Shown: in pieces, positions 1-8,242 of the stretch
Layout: the number at the start of each line of letters is the position of its first letter
Position numbering within the stretch: position 1 is the stretch's first letter
NCBI GenBank assembly: GCA_963818505.1
Contig: CAWFSJ010000007.1
Coordinates: 310,001 to 374,000 of the forward strand
Direction: 5' to 3'
Source of the DNA: JADKAV01 sp963818505
GTDB lineage: Bacteria; Actinomycetota; Actinomycetes; S36-B12; UBA10799
Length of the DNA stretch: 64,000 nt
The notes under the pieces: generated by a model
Told to the model about the DNA's origin: nothing
Seen by the model: only the letters and a program-made list of their open reading frames with translations
The model's database searches: none
Made by a program: the position numbers and the translations under genes

Positions 1-746
1 GCGCTGACGTGCACCGGCGTGATCGGCCGGTGTTCCGACTCCTGCCAGGCCAACTCGTCCTCGGCCTGCTCCGTTCGGATCAGGTCACGCATCCGCTGGC
101 CGAGAGCCTCCCGCGCGGACAGGCCGTAGGCGATCTCGGCAGCCTCGTTCCACACCCCGATCCGGCCGCCGGAATCCAGACCTGCCGTCGGTACTGGGTT
201 GGCGTCCAGCGCGATTTGGGTCAGTTGGAGGCGGTGCTGTGCCTGCCGCAGGGCAAGGATCAGACCCAGCCGCTGCGCTGTGGCACGCAATCGGGCCAGG
301 GCCTCCGTGTTGAAGGGCTTGCGGTAGTTCATCGCGAGCAGTGCGCCGAAGGTGGCGTTCCCGGTCGCCAGAGGCAGACTCACGAGGCTGACTGGGTCCC
401 ACCTGGCGATCCACGGATAGTCGGCCGAAACCGGCCCGGCGAGGTCCAGGATGGGCTGGTCGGTCGAAAGGATCTTCTCGTGGGTGTGGCGGGCCGCCGA
501 GGTCGCCAGCACGTTACCCCGGACCTGCCGCCGGTCCAAAGCTGCCCGCACCCGGCCATCAGCCACGACGATCAGCGTGTCAGCGCTACCGGTGGCCTCG
601 CGGATCACCTCGGTGAGTTCGGGATCGCGCTCGCCGGACACGCGAAGCAGATCCAGGGGCTCGCGACGGTCCTGGAGGTCGATCAGGGTGTCCACAGTTG
701 CGAAGGATCGGCGCATCACCGGACCCCATGTGCGCACCGTAGTCAC
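1..746 (-). CDS. GAF-PAS sensor/signalling protein, 3' part cut by window edge
   Basis: The frame stays open from a GTG at 746 to the window edge, so the C-terminus is missing. I chose this GTG because GGAGG lies 8 bases upstream. The first ~165 residues look like a GAF sensor domain (motifs 'PWIARWDPVSLVSLPL' and 'GALLAMNYRKPF' are typical of the GAF core). A PAS domain follows ('ALDANPVPTAGLDSGGRIG', then 'WNEAAEIAYGLSAREALG'). A catalytic output domain such as a kinase, GGDEF or EAL would be expected beyond the edge, but this is inference. The architecture resembles the start of the c-di-GMP protein at 28335-30905. The ligand is unknown. It is divergent from the transporter at 844, with 97 bases between the starts. 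Confidence 0.7.
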   Translation of the reverse strand, partial: MTTVRTWGPVMRRSFATVDTLIDLQDRREPLDLLRVSGERDPELTEVIREATGSADTLIVVADGRVRAALDRRQVRGNVLATSAARHTHEKILSTDQPILDLAGPVSADYPWIARWDPVSLVSLPLATGNATFGALLAMNYRKPFNTEALARLRATAQRLGLILALRQAQHRLQLTQIALDANPVPTAGLDSGGRIGVWNEAAEIAYGLSAREALGQRMRDLIRTEQAEDELAWQESEHRPITPVHVS

Positions 747-843
747 CCGTGTCACCTCCGTGAATGTCCAATCGAGCGGTTGAGTACACGGTAAACGGCG
801 CAACGACCCGCGTGGGGCCGAATCGGCATGGCACGATGAGCGA

Positions 844-1947
844 GTGCGGCCCGACGACGAGATTCCCCATGGGTTGCAGGTGGTGGCGGCCTTCGGCTGG
901 CGCCTTCTCGTGCTGTTGGCAGTGGCTTACGTGGCCATTCGCAGCGTCATCGCCGTGGAATTCGTGGCCGTGGCGATCTTCGTCGCTCTCATCATCGCCG
1001 CGCTGGTCGGCCCACTGGTCAATGCCCTGCAGGGGTTCATGCCCCGGGCGGCGGCAGTCACGCTGGGCCTGATCGCAGTGGTGTCGATCATTCTGGGTGT
1101 GTTCACATTCATCGGTACCCAGGTGGCCGGGCAGGTGCAGGGCCTTTCCATCCAGTTCAGGCAAGGTATCGACGAGATCCTGCAGTGGATGCAGACAGGC
1201 CCGTTGCATCTGACCTCCGATGCCATCACCGAGTACGTGAACGCGGCGCGTACCTGGATCACCGAACACCAGAGTGACCTCGCGACCACGGCGATCGGGG
1301 CGTCGGGCACGATCGTGGAGTTCTTCACCGGATTCGCTCTGGCGATCTTCGCCTCGGTGTTCTTCCTCGTCGGCGGTCGCGAGATCTGGGAGTGGATGGT
1401 GGGCCTGTTCCCGCAGCGCCAACGCGGCCGGATAGACGGTGTCGGTCAGGTCGCCTGGAGCTCGTTCGCCGGGTACACGCGGGGCATCGTGATCGTCGCC
1501 TTCGTCAACGCCGTGTTGGTGCTGATCGGCTTGTTGATCTTCCGTGTGCCCCTGGCGTTCCCGCTGGCTCTGCTGGTCTTCCTGTTCTCGTTCATCCCTC
1601 TGATCGGCGCGCCAATCGCCACCGCTATCGCGGCAGTGGTGGCCCTGGCCGCACGAGGGCCGTTGATCGCGCTGGGAGTGATCGTGCTCATCGTGCTGGT
1701 GGGCCAGTTCGAGGGCCACGTGCTCCAGCCCTTGGTCATGAGCAAAGCCGTGCACCTGCACCCGTTGGCCGTCGGTGTGGCTGTGGCCAGCGGAACCGTG
1801 CTGGCGGGGATCGTGGGTGCGGTCATCGCGGTTCCCCTGGTCGCGGTTCTATACTCCAGCATCCGGTTCTGGGTCAACACCGGTTCCAAAGCCGGCTTCA
1901 GTCCCCCGCCCAGCGATCCCACCGGGACCGGTGCGGCGCTGCCGTGA
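844..1947 (+). CDS. AI-2E/PerM family integral membrane transporter
   Basis: A 367-residue polytopic membrane protein starting at GTG. It shows the AI-2E transporter (UPF0118/PerM) layout: two or three N-terminal membrane helices, a soluble amphipathic stretch around residues 95-150, then a dense block of helices. Family-typical signatures near the C-terminus are 'FSFIPLIGAPIATAIAAVV', 'GQFEGHVLQPLVMSKAVHLH' and 'HPLAVGVAVASGTVLAG'. The family includes transporters proposed for autoinducer-2 and Na+/H+ exchange, and the substrate cannot be read from sequence. The last bases overlap the next start (GTGA at 1944-1947), so the two membrane proteins are probably co-translated. Confidence 0.88.
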   Translation: MRPDDEIPHGLQVVAAFGWRLLVLLAVAYVAIRSVIAVEFVAVAIFVALIIAALVGPLVNALQGFMPRAAAVTLGLIAVVSIILGVFTFIGTQVAGQVQGLSIQFRQGIDEILQWMQTGPLHLTSDAITEYVNAARTWITEHQSDLATTAIGASGTIVEFFTGFALAIFASVFFLVGGREIWEWMVGLFPQRQRGRIDGVGQVAWSSFAGYTRGIVIVAFVNAVLVLIGLLIFRVPLAFPLALLVFLFSFIPLIGAPIATAIAAVVALAARGPLIALGVIVLIVLVGQFEGHVLQPLVMSKAVHLHPLAVGVAVASGTVLAGIVGAVIAVPLVAVLYSSIRFWVNTGSKAGFSPPPSDPTGTGAALP

Positions 1948-2903
1948 AATCACCGCGCGCGCTGGCGGTGATCCTGGTGTGGATCCCGGTCACTCTTGCC
2001 CTCGACACCACGGTCGACCTTGCCGGCCAGTGGCTGCTGGGTCTGCTCACCACCGCTTTGCTTGTGGCGCTGAGTGCGGCCCAGCCCGTGCTTGTCAGGT
2101 GGCAGGTCGGGATCGTGGTGGCTTTCGCAACGGTCGTCGAGTTGGTCTTCAGCGGCTGGCTGGGGGTCTACGAGTACCGGCTCGGGGCAGTGCCCGCTTA
2201 CGTGCCCGCCGGACACGGATTGGTGTACCTGGCAGCGCTGGATTTCGCGAACTGGAGTTGGGCGCGCAAGCATGCGCGGCTATTGGTGCGGGTCACCGTT
2301 GTGGTCGTTGTTCTTGTCGCCCTGTATGCCCTGGCAGGTTCGCGCCAGGACGCCCTCGGAGCGTTCTGGGCGCTGTGCCTATTGGGCTTCCTGCGGTGGG
2401 GGCGCTCCCCGCTGCTGTTCGTGGGGGCCTTCTGGGTGGTGTCCTGGCTGGAAGTCCTAGGCACGCGCTGGGGGGTGTGGACCTGGCAGCCGGTGGACAC
2501 CATCCTCGGGTGGGTGCCTATGGGCAATCCGCCATCCGTCGCCGCTGGTGGGTACGGGTGGTTCGACCTGGTGGCGGTGGCCGGTGCGGGCTGGCTGGTC
2601 AGCCGCCTTCAGCCGTGCCTTGAGCAAGCTTGCGACCTCTTCGTGGAGCAGGCCGTTGGTGGTCAACGCAGAGGACCCTTCCAGCGCCGGGTCGCCGGAC
2701 CAAGTCGTCATCATCCCGCCGGCCTCTTCGACCACCGGGACCAGCGCGGCCATGTCCCAGAGGTTGAGCAGTGGTTCGCAGGCGATGTCCACGCAACCTT
2801 CCGCGACCATGACGTGGGACCAGAAGTCGCCGTAGCCGCGGCTGCGCCAAACCGAGTCGCGCAGGGTGAGGAAGGACTGCCGCTCCCACCCCTGGTCGTC
2901 TGA
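1944..2903 (+). CDS. conserved actinobacterial integral membrane protein (3' end read-through)
   Basis: A polytopic membrane protein starting at the GTG that overlaps the previous stop. About seven hydrophobic segments are visible up to roughly base 2600, with the motifs 'VYEYRLGAVPAYVPAGHGL', 'WGVWTWQPVDTILGWVP' and 'GNPPSVAAGGYGWFDL'. I recognise it as an uncharacterised actinobacterial type and propose no function. The frame then continues 280 bases as Arg/His-rich nonsense antisense to hisN. One extra base between 2602 and 2620 would place the TGA at 2621-2623 in frame and give a natural 226-residue protein. The same base would also end hisN at 2599, so I take the real end to be about 2623. 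Confidence 0.65.
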   Translation: MKSPRALAVILVWIPVTLALDTTVDLAGQWLLGLLTTALLVALSAAQPVLVRWQVGIVVAFATVVELVFSGWLGVYEYRLGAVPAYVPAGHGLVYLAALDFANWSWARKHARLLVRVTVVVVVLVALYALAGSRQDALGAFWALCLLGFLRWGRSPLLFVGAFWVVSWLEVLGTRWGVWTWQPVDTILGWVPMGNPPSVAAGGYGWFDLVAVAGAGWLVSRLQPCLEQACDLFVEQAVGGQRRGPFQRRVAGPSRHHPAGLFDHRDQRGHVPEVEQWFAGDVHATFRDHDVGPEVAVAAAAPNRVAQGEEGLPLPPLVV

Positions 2904-3371
2904 GTAGGACAGGGACGCGTCGCCTAGGTCGCTCACGGCGCTGACCTGGTTGGCAAGGGGCGCCGAGCCGTTCTCCGTTCGCCAGGAACCTTCTCCGCGC
3001 GCTGCCCACCACCGCCTGCCCAGCGCGGGGGAGCTGACCACGCCCACGGTCGCCACGCCGTCCACGGTCAGCGCGATGAGCGTCGCCCAGACGGGGACCC
3101 GGCGCACGAAGTTCTTCGTGCCGTCGATCGGGTCCAGGACCCAGGCCCTGCCCTCACCCATGCTGCCGCCGTACTCCTCGCCCAGCAGGGTGTCCTCGGG
3201 ACGCGCTTGGCCGAGCCGGTCCCGAAGGGCGCGTTCCACCGACTGGTCGGCGTCGCTGACCGGGGTCATGTCCGGTTTTGTGGTCACCTGCAGGTCGGCT
3301 TGGCCGTATCTGGACATGCTCACCTCGTCGGCGAGATCTGCCAGTTCCAGGGCGAGTTCGAGGTCGGTCAC
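2457..3371 (-). CDS. hisN: histidinol-phosphatase, inositol monophosphatase family (3' end read-through)
   Basis: It dephosphorylates L-histidinol phosphate in histidine synthesis. Mg2+-binding signatures of the inositol monophosphatase superfamily are present: 'GEEYG' (first Glu ligand), 'WVLDPIDGTKNFVRRVP' (DPIDGT ligand motif) and 'LWDMAALVPVVEEAGG' (WDxAA motif). Start GTG at 3371. The recognisable domain ends near residue 255, the usual HisN length, but the frame continues about 47 residues of Pro/His/Arg-rich sequence into the opposite membrane-protein gene. One added base at 2602-2620 would place a TGA at 2601-2599 in frame and give 257 residues. In Streptomyces and Mycobacterium this gene lies in the same neighbourhood as rsgA and aroA. 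Confidence 0.88.
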   Translation of the reverse strand: MTDLELALELADLADEVSMSRYGQADLQVTTKPDMTPVSDADQSVERALRDRLGQARPEDTLLGEEYGGSMGEGRAWVLDPIDGTKNFVRRVPVWATLIALTVDGVATVGVVSSPALGRRWWAARGEGSWRTENGSAPLANQVSAVSDLGDASLSYSDDQGWERQSFLTLRDSVWRSRGYGDFWSHVMVAEGCVDIACEPLLNLWDMAALVPVVEEAGGMMTTWSGDPALEGSSALTTNGLLHEEVASLLKARLKAADQPARTGHRHQVEPPVPTSGDGWRIAHRHPPEDGVHRLPGPHPPARA

Positions 3372-3464
3372 ATGCTCAGGTTAAGCGCAGAGCAACTATT
3401 CGGTCCCCCGGGTGGATTACGGAACCATTCGTTCGGTACCTTTACTAAGGCAGGCAATTTGTAG

Positions 3465-3519
3465 GTTGGGCCCGTTTGAACGGGGACGGCGGGGGAGTTC
3501 CCGTTCAAACGGGCCCAAC
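3465..3519. repeat. perfect 20-bp inverted repeat (long hairpin)
   Basis: Arms 3465-3484 and 3500-3519 are exact reverse complements, separated by a 15-base G-rich loop. The repeat lies between the divergent hisN and DUF2231 genes, so it is not placed like an ordinary terminator. It would form in the 5' leader of the gene at 3543, 23 bases before its start. A weak T-rich stretch (tcttt) follows. It could be an attenuator, a protein-binding site or an intergenic repeat element. Nothing else in the window matches it. Confidence 0.75.
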
Positions 3520-3542
3520 TCTTTCATGGCAGGCTTACCCGC

Positions 3543-3980
3543 GTGGAATTCCTACCTGAGTCGGTCAACGGCCTACCCCTGCATCCCCTCGTCGTACACG
3601 CCGCCGTGGTCCTTGTGCCCTTGGCCGGCGTGCTGGCCCTGTTGATGGTCATCGCGGCGCGTTTCAGCGTCCGGTTCGGCCCGTTGGTGGCCATTCTTGC
3701 CTGGGCGGCCGTGGGCGCGAGTCTGGTCGCCAAGGAGACCGGCGAGATGCTGGCCAAGAAGGAGAGCGTCTCGGCCCTGCATGTGGAATCCGGGGATCTG
3801 ATGCCGGTGTTCGCAGGCGTGCAGGCGATCCTGATCACGGTTCTGTGGCTCGGCGACCGGCGTTCCGGTCGAGGTCTGCTCGGCATAGTGGTGGCGCTTC
3901 TGACCGTCGTGGCGGTGCTTGCCACCGGCTACTGGATCTATCGGACAGGGGATTCCGGGGCCAAGTCCGTCTGGGGCTGA
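3543..3980 (+). CDS. DUF2231-type membrane protein
   Basis: A 145-residue protein with four predicted membrane helices: about residues 13-38, 46-63, 88-105 and 111-130. The opening 'GLPLHPLVVHAAVVLVPLAG' carries the 'HPLVVHAPVVL' signature of DUF2231 membrane proteins, which have two conserved His in helix 1 and may bind heme or metal; the function is not established. Start GTG at 3543; there is no strong Shine-Dalgarno sequence. It is convergent with rsgA, whose stop follows directly. The 20-bp hairpin lies in its leader. Confidence 0.75.
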   Translation: MEFLPESVNGLPLHPLVVHAAVVLVPLAGVLALLMVIAARFSVRFGPLVAILAWAAVGASLVAKETGEMLAKKESVSALHVESGDLMPVFAGVQAILITVLWLGDRRSGRGLLGIVVALLTVVAVLATGYWIYRTGDSGAKSVWG

Positions 3981-4964
3981 CTACTCCTCGCGCATCGAGG
4001 CCAGCAGGCGGCGCATCGACGCCACCCGGGCGGGGTCGACGCCGTTGGCCGCCGCGAACTCGTCCAGGCCGCAGTCGGGCTCGTCATGGGTGCAGCCGCG
4101 CGGGCAGCCGGCGGTCCCAGGCTCCAGGTCCGGGAAAGCGTGGATCACCCGCTCGACGTCCACGTGGGCAAGGCCGAAGGAGCGCACGCCGGGGGTGTCG
4201 ATGAGCAGCCCGTCACGGAATGGGAAGCCGTATGCCGAGGTCGAGGTGTGCCGTCCCCGTCCCGTGACCGTGTTGACCGAACCGACAGCTCGGTCGGCGT
4301 CCGGGATCAGCGCGTTGACCAGCGTGGACTTTCCGACCCCCGAGTGGCCCACCAGCACGGTTGTGCGTCCGCTGAGCATCTCCAGCAGCGGCCCATGGAA
4401 CGCCAGGGTTCGATCGGGGCGACGGTGCACCTCGATCGCCGGGAAGCCGGAGCCCGGGTAGAGGGACAGCACCTCATCCGAGGTGGCGAGGTCGCCCTTG
4501 GTCAGGATGAGCAGGGGAGCGATTCCGGCGTCGTAGGCGGCCACCAGGCACCGGTCGATGAAACCGAAACTTGGCTCGGGATCGGCCAGCGACGCCACGA
4601 TCCCCATCTGGTCGGCGTTGGCCACGATCACACGTTCGGTGGGGTCGGTGTCGTCGGCGGTCCGGCGCAGTTCGGTGCGGCGGGGCTCGCGGCGCACGAT
4701 GCGAACCAGGGTGTCGTCGTTGTCGGGCAGTGGCCCGTCGATGCCGACCCGATCGCCGACCACCAGTCCCTTGCGTCCCAGGTGACGGGCCCGCACCGCC
4801 ATGACCAGGCAGTCTGCGGCCGCGCAAGTGAACCGGCCGCGGTCCACCGCGATCACGGTGGCCGGGATGGCGTCGGCGAAGTCGGGGCGGACCTTGCTTC
4901 GGGGCCGGGTGCTGCGCCCCGGGCGCACCCGGACGTCGTCCTCATCCCAATCACGCCGGCTCAC
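3981..4964 (-). CDS. rsgA: ribosome small subunit-dependent GTPase RsgA
   Basis: A late 30S ribosome assembly GTPase. GTPase motifs are in the circularly permuted order typical of the family: the TKxD-type G4 ('LILTKGDLA') comes first, then the P-loop 'GHSGVGKST' at residues 206-214 and the G3 'DTPG'. An OB-fold precedes them. A C-terminal Cys/His zinc knuckle ('CPRGCTHDEPDC') follows. I prefer the GTG at 4964 because it overlaps the aroA stop as GTGA, giving 327 residues; an in-frame GTG at 4982 would add six residues. The coupling to aroA is the conserved actinobacterial arrangement. Confidence 0.93.
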   Translation of the reverse strand: MSRRDWDEDDVRVRPGRSTRPRSKVRPDFADAIPATVIAVDRGRFTCAAADCLVMAVRARHLGRKGLVVGDRVGIDGPLPDNDDTLVRIVRREPRRTELRRTADDTDPTERVIVANADQMGIVASLADPEPSFGFIDRCLVAAYDAGIAPLLILTKGDLATSDEVLSLYPGSGFPAIEVHRRPDRTLAFHGPLLEMLSGRTTVLVGHSGVGKSTLVNALIPDADRAVGSVNTVTGRGRHTSTSAYGFPFRDGLLIDTPGVRSFGLAHVDVERVIHAFPDLEPGTAGCPRGCTHDEPDCGLDEFAAANGVDPARVASMRRLLASMREE

Positions 4965-6217
4965 CCGAGCATCGCCTCCCACTGCCCCACAAAATCGGGC
5001 ATGGTCTTGGTCGTTGTCTGTGGGTCTTGGACCTGCAGTCCCTCGATGCGCAGGGCCAGGATCGCTGCCATTGTGGCCATCCGGTGGTCGGCGTAGGTGC
5101 GCATCGTCACGCTGCCGGCGGACACACGCCCGGCCGGGTCGATGGTCAAACCGTCGGCCTGCTCGGCCACGTCGACGCCCACCCTGCGCAGTTCGGTGGC
5201 GATGGCCCGCAACCGGTCGGTCTCATGGCCTCGCAGGTGCCCTATGCCGGTGATGGTGCTCGAGGAGTCCGCCAGGGCGGCCAGCGCGGCAATGGTGGGG
5301 GTCAGTTCCCCGACGGCGCGCAGATCCACTGTGAAACCGTCGTATCCTTCGGGACCCTCCACGTGCAGGCCGGCATCGTCCAGCACCACTTGGGCGCCGA
5401 GGTCGGTCAGGAAGTGGCGCCAATAGTCGCCGGCCTGGGTGGTGTGCTTCGGCCACTTGGTGATGCTCACGTGCGACCCGGTGGCGACGGCGGCTGCCAG
5501 GAACGGGCCGGCGTTGGACAGGTCCGGCTCGATGGTCCAGTCGTGTGCGGCGATGGGCTCGGGGGCCACCTCCCACTGGTCGCCTTCGGCCAGGACCGGG
5601 ATCCCGACCTCGGCGAGCATGGCCATCGTCATCTCGATGTGCGGTGCCGACGGCAGCGGCGGGCCCACGTGGCGCATCAACAGGCCTCGCTGCATGGCCG
5701 CCGCGGACAGCAGCAGACCGCTTACGAACTGGCTGGAGGCCGACGCGTCCAGCGTCACCGTTCCGCCGCGCAGCGACCCCATGCCGTGGACTGTGAAAGG
5801 CAACCGGTCGCCGGTGATCTGCGCGCCCAGGTCGCGCAGTGCCTGCAGCATCGGGGTCAGAGGCCGCGCGGAAGCGTGGGGGTCGCCGGTGAACTCGACG
5901 TCGCCAGGTGCCATCGCGGCCACGGGAGGCAGGAACCGCATCACCGTTCCGGCCAGACCGCACTCGACCCGCCCGCTGCGCACGGGCCCGCCCTGGACGA
6001 CCAGGTGTTCTGGCCCTTCGCTGATGTGGGCTCCGAGGCCCTGGAGCCCGCCGATCATCAGGTTCGTGTCGCGGGCTTTGAGCCATCCGGACAAGGTGCT
6101 GCGGCCTTCGGCCAGCGCCGCCAGGACCAGCGCGCGGTTGGTCATCGACTTGGAGCCGGGGACCTCAATGGCCGCATGGAAACGTCCCCGGGTGTGAGGA
6201 GCCGCCCACGTCTGCAT
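4961..6217 (-). CDS. aroA: 3-phosphoshikimate 1-carboxyvinyltransferase (EPSP synthase)
   Basis: It joins phosphoenolpyruvate to shikimate-3-phosphate in the chorismate pathway. Hallmarks are the N-terminal 'PGSKSMTNRALVLAALAEG' (S3P-binding), 'GLAGTVMRFLPPVAA', 'SASSQFVSGLLLSAA', the catalytic region 'EPDLSNAGPFLAAA', 'GELTPTIAALAALA' and 'RGHETDRLRA'. The 418-residue length is normal. The start is near 6217, about 50 bases from the divergent acyltransferase gene. It forms a two-gene unit with rsgA downstream. Confidence 0.95.
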   Translation of the reverse strand: MQTWAAPHTRGRFHAAIEVPGSKSMTNRALVLAALAEGRSTLSGWLKARDTNLMIGGLQGLGAHISEGPEHLVVQGGPVRSGRVECGLAGTVMRFLPPVAAMAPGDVEFTGDPHASARPLTPMLQALRDLGAQITGDRLPFTVHGMGSLRGGTVTLDASASSQFVSGLLLSAAAMQRGLLMRHVGPPLPSAPHIEMTMAMLAEVGIPVLAEGDQWEVAPEPIAAHDWTIEPDLSNAGPFLAAAVATGSHVSITKWPKHTTQAGDYWRHFLTDLGAQVVLDDAGLHVEGPEGYDGFTVDLRAVGELTPTIAALAALADSSSTITGIGHLRGHETDRLRAIATELRRVGVDVAEQADGLTIDPAGRVSAGSVTMRTYADHRMATMAAILALRIEGLQVQDPQTTTKTMPDFVGQWEAMLG

Positions 6218-6268
6218 CCTGCAAGCCTAGTTGCGACAACCTCGCTCACCTGCACGGACAATGGAGCA

Positions 6269-7543
6269 GTGGCGGGCATCCAGCGACTCAGCGCCAACGA
6301 CCTGACGACTCTGGCCACGGATCGTGGGCAGGTGCCGATGAACATCTGTGCGGTGCTTCTGTTGGGCGGGCAGGGTGATCCGGGCCGCAGCGCGCAGGTC
6401 GTGGCGCAGCGGCTGGCCACCGTCGGGCGCATGCGGCAGCGGTTGAACCGTGCGCCGCTGGGGGCCGGGCGGCCCTATTGGAGCGACGACCCACGGTTTC
6501 GCCTGTCCAACCATGTCGCCCGACTTGAAGCGCGCGATGAGCAAGGGCTGCTCGGCGCCGCAGCTGAGGTCGTCTGTCAGCGGCTACCGATGCACCGGCC
6601 CTTGTGGGCCATGCGGTGGTGTGGCCTGACGGATGGGCGGTTGGGCATCGTGCTTGTCGTCCACCATGTACTGGCCGACGGGATGGGCGGCCTTGCGATG
6701 CTGGCCTCGCTGGTCGACGGAATCGAGGGCGCACCTGTCGTGGCTACACCTGCGCCGACGTCCAGCGAACTGCGCCACGATGCTGCCCGGTCACGTCGCG
6801 AGGCGTTCGGCCATGTCGGTCGCGGTCTGCGGGCAGCAGCAGCGGGGCTGCGTGAACTGGGCGTGGACGGGCGCCCCCGATTCGTCGAACCGACCTCCAT
6901 CACCGGGGCCACGAGTTCCAGCAGGGTCGTGGCGGTGGTCGGTGTGCCGCTGGCGCCGGTCGTCGAGTTCTCCCATCAGCGCGGTGTGACGGTCAACGAC
7001 CTGGTGCTGCGGGCCGTGTGCCAGGCGTTGTTCGACCTGTTGGACGCCCGGGGCGAGCGCCCGCCGGAGTTGGTGGTTTCGGTGCCGATCTCCATGCGTG
7101 GCGCCGGTGATGACCTCGGCAACCAGGTCGGGGCCGTGCCAGTGGCGGTTCCCTATGGTCTGGACGCCGAGGAGCAGTTGAGCCACATTGCCGCCCGCAC
7201 ACGCGCGGCCAAGCAGGGCTCGCGCGGTAGTTCGTCGATGATCCTGAGCTGGGTCTTCCGGGGGTTGGGTGCCCTACATCTGGCCCAGTTCTTCGTCGAT
7301 CGGCAGAGGTTGGTGCACACCTTCGAGACGAACCTGCGTGGCCCCGGTCAGCAGGTGCACATCGACGGCCGTCCACTTGAGCGCATAGTGCCGATCGCTG
7401 TGAACCCGGGCAATGTGGGGGTCAGTTTCGATGTGCTGTCCTACGCGGGCGAACTGACGCTCAGTGTCGTGGCCGACCCGACTCAGGTCCCCGAGGCCGA
7501 GAGCCTGGCGCGAACGCTGGAAGTGGCGCTCACCCGGCTGTGA
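6269..7543 (+). CDS. wax ester synthase/diacylglycerol acyltransferase (WS/DGAT) family protein
   Basis: A 424-residue acyl-CoA-dependent O-acyltransferase. The catalytic HHxxxDG motif is visible as 'VHHVLADGMGG', the C-terminal part has 'GDDLGNQVGAVPVAVPYG', and 'TNLRGPGQQVHIDGRP' matches the conserved C-terminal fold. The family makes triacylglycerol or wax esters from acyl-CoA; substrates are not predictable here. The start GTG at 6269 fits the family N-terminus ('RLSANDLTTLATDRGQVPMN'). Upstream in-frame sequence is antisense aroA and is not part of the gene. Confidence 0.88.
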   Translation: MAGIQRLSANDLTTLATDRGQVPMNICAVLLLGGQGDPGRSAQVVAQRLATVGRMRQRLNRAPLGAGRPYWSDDPRFRLSNHVARLEARDEQGLLGAAAEVVCQRLPMHRPLWAMRWCGLTDGRLGIVLVVHHVLADGMGGLAMLASLVDGIEGAPVVATPAPTSSELRHDAARSRREAFGHVGRGLRAAAAGLRELGVDGRPRFVEPTSITGATSSSRVVAVVGVPLAPVVEFSHQRGVTVNDLVLRAVCQALFDLLDARGERPPELVVSVPISMRGAGDDLGNQVGAVPVAVPYGLDAEEQLSHIAARTRAAKQGSRGSSSMILSWVFRGLGALHLAQFFVDRQRLVHTFETNLRGPGQQVHIDGRPLERIVPIAVNPGNVGVSFDVLSYAGELTLSVVADPTQVPEAESLARTLEVALTRL

Positions 7544-7564
7544 AGTCTGTGGTCAGATGGATGT

Positions 7565-8242
7565 ATGTGCGGAAGGTATGCCGCGGCCAAGGATGTGGCG
7601 TCGCTGGTTGAGGAGTTCGAGGTGGCTCGCCCGCCCGATGAGCGGCTGCCGGAGGACTTCAACGTCGCGCCCAGCAAGAAGGTGTACATGGTCGTGGACC
7701 GCCCCGGCGACGAGGTGATCGAGCGGCAATTGCGCGTGGCGAAGTGGGGATTGGTGCCTTCCTGGGCCAAGGATCCGAAGATCGGCAACAAGATGATCAA
7801 CGCGCGCATCGAGACGGCTGCGCAGAAGCCATCCTTCCGCAGAGCGTGGGCCAAACGCCGGTGCCTGCTGCCCGCCGACGGCTACTACGAGTGGTACGCG
7901 GGGGACGGCCCGAAACAGCCGTTCTTCATCCATCGACCGGACGGCGCTTCGTTGGCCATGGCCGGGCTGTACGAGTTCTGGAAGGACGGCGAGGACTGGC
8001 TGGTCACCACCTGCGTGCTCACCACGTCGGCGACCGACGACCTCGGGCAGATCCACGACCGCATGCCGTTGCTGATCCCGCGCGAACACTGGACCGGCTG
8101 GTTGGACCCCGAGAACGTGCCCACCCCCGACATGGCGGTCCCGGCGATGTCGACCGGCTTGGAGGCGTACCCGGTGAGCACCGAGGTGAACAACGTGCGG
8201 CACAACGGTCCCCAACTGCTCGACCCGCTGCCCGCGTCATGA
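7565..8242 (+). CDS. SRAP-domain (YedK/HMCES-type) abasic-site DNA-protein crosslinker
   Basis: Residues 2-4 are 'CGR'. Cys2 becomes the mature N-terminus and crosslinks to abasic sites in single-stranded DNA in this family. Other SRAP landmarks are 'FNVAPSKKV' (the NxAP motif), 'KWGLVPSWAKDPKIGNKM', 'NARIETAAQKPSFR', 'RRCLLPADGYYEWY' (YEW motif) and 'IHDRMPLLI' (catalytic His). The 225-residue length is normal. It overlaps the next gene by ATGA. From memory, M. tuberculosis also has an SRAP gene close to aroA and sigH. Confidence 0.93.
   Translation: MCGRYAAAKDVASLVEEFEVARPPDERLPEDFNVAPSKKVYMVVDRPGDEVIERQLRVAKWGLVPSWAKDPKIGNKMINARIETAAQKPSFRRAWAKRRCLLPADGYYEWYAGDGPKQPFFIHRPDGASLAMAGLYEFWKDGEDWLVTTCVLTTSATDDLGQIHDRMPLLIPREHWTGWLDPENVPTPDMAVPAMSTGLEAYPVSTEVNNVRHNGPQLLDPLPAS

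Noticed and set aside
586..1761. A 391-codon Asp/His/Glu-rich frame on the minus strand
   Set aside because: Antisense shadow of the AI-2E transporter, with composition typical of reversed membrane-protein codons.
5027..6268. Extension of the WS/DGAT frame 414 codons upstream
   Set aside because: It lies antisense to aroA and has no family similarity; the acyltransferase N-terminus begins at 6269.
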